This document shows, one piece after another, positions 62,282 to 64,000 of a stretch of DNA of 64,000 nucleotides. The DNA lies in the NCBI RefSeq assembly GCF_002224675.1, contig NZ_NMPZ01000012.1, forward strand, positions 1 to 64,000, written 5' to 3'. How positions within the stretch are numbered: the stretch's first letter is position 1; the number at the start of each line of letters is the position of its first letter. The position numbers and the translations under genes are program-made. The stretch is from Segatella copri. GTDB lineage: Bacteria > Bacteroidota > Bacteroidia > Bacteroidales > Bacteroidaceae. The notes below the pieces were generated by a model. The model had not been told where the DNA came from. It worked only from the letters and a program-made list of their open reading frames with translations, and did no database searches.

Positions 62282-64000
62282 ATGAAGAGAATAATTATCA
62301 GTTTTATCGCTTTCTTTCTCTTGTTCTGCATCCCAATGGCGATGCAGAGCAAGAGAAACACTCCTATCTTACTCGATGACAATAACACTACTAGCGGGAT
62401 TCATGGTTATGTAGAAGATTCATTGACCCATAACCGTCTAGCCAATGTCTCCATCACGCTGCTCCGCAATGGAAAGCCCTTGAAGTTTACAAGGACAAAG
62501 GAGGACGGAACCTTCGTGCTCCCTATCACCGAAAAGCAAGCCAACGACAAGGTGCAAGCCACGTTTATGGGGTATAAAAAGACAAAAACATCGATTTCAT
62601 CGGGAAAAGAAACCATTATCAGCATGGCTTCAACAGCTTTTGTCTTGAAGGAAGTACAAGTAAAAGGCTCTCGCATCACGGGTCGAGACACCATATCTTT
62701 CGACCTCACCCGCTTTGCCAACGAACGAGATAACTCCCTGAAAGATGTACTGAAAAAGCTGCCTGGCGTGGATATAGAGAAGAATGGCCGTATCAACTAC
62801 AATGGTAAGCCCATCAACCGATTCACTGTGGAAGGTCTCGACCTGACCGGTGTCAAATATAACCAGCTGGAAGAAAACATCAAGGCGAAAGATGTGAAAA
62901 AGGCCGAAGTCATCGAGCATGACCAGCCTATCAAGGCGCTCCAGAACAAGACCTTTACGGATAATGTAGCGATGAACATCGCCCTGAAGGATAGTGCCCG
63001 CGACAAACTGATGCCCACCCTCAAGCCTTACATGCTCGTAGGGCATCCGTCCCACATAGGCGGAAGCGTCAATATCATGCAAATTGGCAAGAAGAAACAG
63101 ATGATGTATGATGCAGAATACGACAGAACAGGCAAAAATCTCGGCTATGCACTTACCCAACTCGCATCTTACAGCAATCGTCTGGCTCCTGCCTCCCTTC
63201 CATCATGGATATCAGTACCATCGCTTGACGCTCCTATCGACGAAGAACGCCTACGCTTCAACACCTCGCAAAAATACTCCATCAACCATATCAAGAAGAA
63301 CAAGGACGATGCAGAGACTCGCATAGAAGCCAACTATCTTCATACGGTAACCCGACAAGAGCGAGAGAACATGAGTATTTACGACCTCGGCGGCGAAGCT
63401 CCCACAGTTACCACGGAGCACAACCACAAGACGATGATCAGCGATGCCTTCAATCTGCAATGGGAGAACAAGGTAAACAAGGCTGAGCATTATGGCAACG
63501 AGAGCATCAGCCTCAGCGCAGCACAAAGCGATGGTTTGTCAAACATCAACGACACGCTTACCCAACGTGTCCGCATCCCAAAGCTCGACCTCTCGGCAAG
63601 TATCTACCGCCTCTTCGTCTTCAAGAAAAGTCAACTCTCTTGGCGTAGCACTGCCGACTATCACCATGGTGTGGCAGACCTCTACGTTAACGACGAGCGC
63701 AATCGCATCCGCACCAACCTTTGGCATACAGCCCACGCCTTACAGTGGATGAGGAATCGCTTCCACTGGACACAGGAATATAGAATGAGTATCGACCTCA
63801 ACAACATCTATGCGAAATATCAGGAAAGAAGCGATGAAATCGGCAAAAACAACGGATTCATCGAAAACAGTCACGATGAAATCGGTCAAAACAGCCTTAA
63901 CATCACAGGGAAGTTCACCCCTTACTGGCAATACAAGACCGAGACGTTCCGTATGTCGTTCTCTCCCGATTTCATCTGGGAACGCTTCACCTATCCACAG
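62282..64000 (+). CDS. TonB-receptor-like outer-membrane barrel (second copy, partial)
   Basis: The gene runs off the window end after 573 codons, in one open frame from the ATG at 62282. The N-terminus (signal MKRIIISFIAFFLLFCIPMA, then 17 residues more than copy one) and the carboxypeptidase-regulatory domain differ clearly from copy one. From about 62590 the plug and barrel match 54960 onward at a constant offset of 7630 bp with no indels and only a few mismatches per 100 bp. It is partial because of the window edge, not broken. It is presumably an outer-membrane receptor paired with GLPGLI copy three and the TPR protein. Confidence 0.9.
   Translation, partial: MKRIIISFIAFFLLFCIPMAMQSKRNTPILLDDNNTTSGIHGYVEDSLTHNRLANVSITLLRNGKPLKFTRTKEDGTFVLPITEKQANDKVQATFMGYKKTKTSISSGKETIISMASTAFVLKEVQVKGSRITGRDTISFDLTRFANERDNSLKDVLKKLPGVDIEKNGRINYNGKPINRFTVEGLDLTGVKYNQLEENIKAKDVKKAEVIEHDQPIKALQNKTFTDNVAMNIALKDSARDKLMPTLKPYMLVGHPSHIGGSVNIMQIGKKKQMMYDAEYDRTGKNLGYALTQLASYSNRLAPASLPSWISVPSLDAPIDEERLRFNTSQKYSINHIKKNKDDAETRIEANYLHTVTRQERENMSIYDLGGEAPTVTTEHNHKTMISDAFNLQWENKVNKAEHYGNESISLSAAQSDGLSNINDTLTQRVRIPKLDLSASIYRLFVFKKSQLSWRSTADYHHGVADLYVNDERNRIRTNLWHTAHALQWMRNRFHWTQEYRMSIDLNNIYAKYQERSDEIGKNNGFIENSHDEIGQNSLNITGKFTPYWQYKTETFRMSFSPDFIWERFTYPQ

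Noticed and set aside
62407..62796. Minus-strand ORF over the second barrel gene and similar ones over the first
   Set aside because: They recur in both barrel copies only because the DNA is duplicated; they are antisense shadows.

Overview
The window looks like a chromosomal segment of a Bacteroidales bacterium, most likely Prevotella/Segatella (Prevotella copri-like). Reasons: promoters of the Bacteroidetes type (TTTG, 19-21 nt, TAnnTTTG) recur throughout, often with a start codon only a few bases downstream; families typical of the phylum occur (GLPGLI, DUF4292, DUF3109, propeller/AraC regulators, TonB-receptor-like barrels with a carboxypeptidase-regulatory N-terminus); and MurE carries the DNPR motif of the meso-diaminopimelate type. 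The assignment to genus is inference. No phage, insertion sequence, CRISPR array or plasmid function was seen.

Layout. 1-8.0 kb (minus strand): a galactan-utilisation patch with an endo-beta-1,4-galactanase (GH53) and a GH2 glycosidase, then a membrane regulator (propeller-TM-AraC without kinase) and a second AraC-type regulator built on a dead ThiD-like kinase fold. Four 15-16 bp repeats at an exact 21-bp period lie between the enzymes and the regulators. 8.1-9.6 kb: divergent tRNA-Phe and tRNA-Pro, then a helix-hairpin-helix protein. 9.6-12.5 kb: two tandem sodium:neurotransmitter-type symporters. 12.7-16.4 kb: an apparent operon fadD-like / prfB / 49-aa membrane peptide / CYTH. 16.5-24.1 kb: an M20 deacylase, the operon dut / TPR / DUF4292 lipoprotein / EnvC-like protein, and a divergent dGTPase gene. 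24.1-24.7 kb: a repeat-rich gene-free stretch. 24.7-26.6 kb: two acyltransferases resembling the glycine-lipid enzymes GlsA/GlsB.

26.9-42.4 kb is a compact division and cell wall (dcw) cluster: rsmH-ftsL-ftsI-murE-mraY-murD-ftsW-murG-murC-ftsQ-ftsA-ftsZ, without mraZ in front. It supplies the lipid II pathway and the early division machinery. Convergent recO follows, then tRNA-Glu, rpsT and gyrB. 45.9-52.4 kb holds a GH95 fucosidase-like enzyme, a secreted beta-sandwich protein, a DUF3109 protein, ung and gpmI.

52.4-64.0 kb is the accessory region and the best candidate for an undescribed system. It contains a membrane regulator made of a histidine-kinase-like sensor half with Tyr at the phospho-His position fused directly to an OmpR-type winged helix. 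Divergent from it run three GLPGLI-family secreted proteins, two TonB-receptor-like outer-membrane barrels that are nearly identical except at their N-termini, a TPR-TM-HTH regulator and a TPR protein. The last barrel runs off the window. The picture is an envelope module with its own membrane-embedded transcriptional control; its substrate cannot be read from the sequence.
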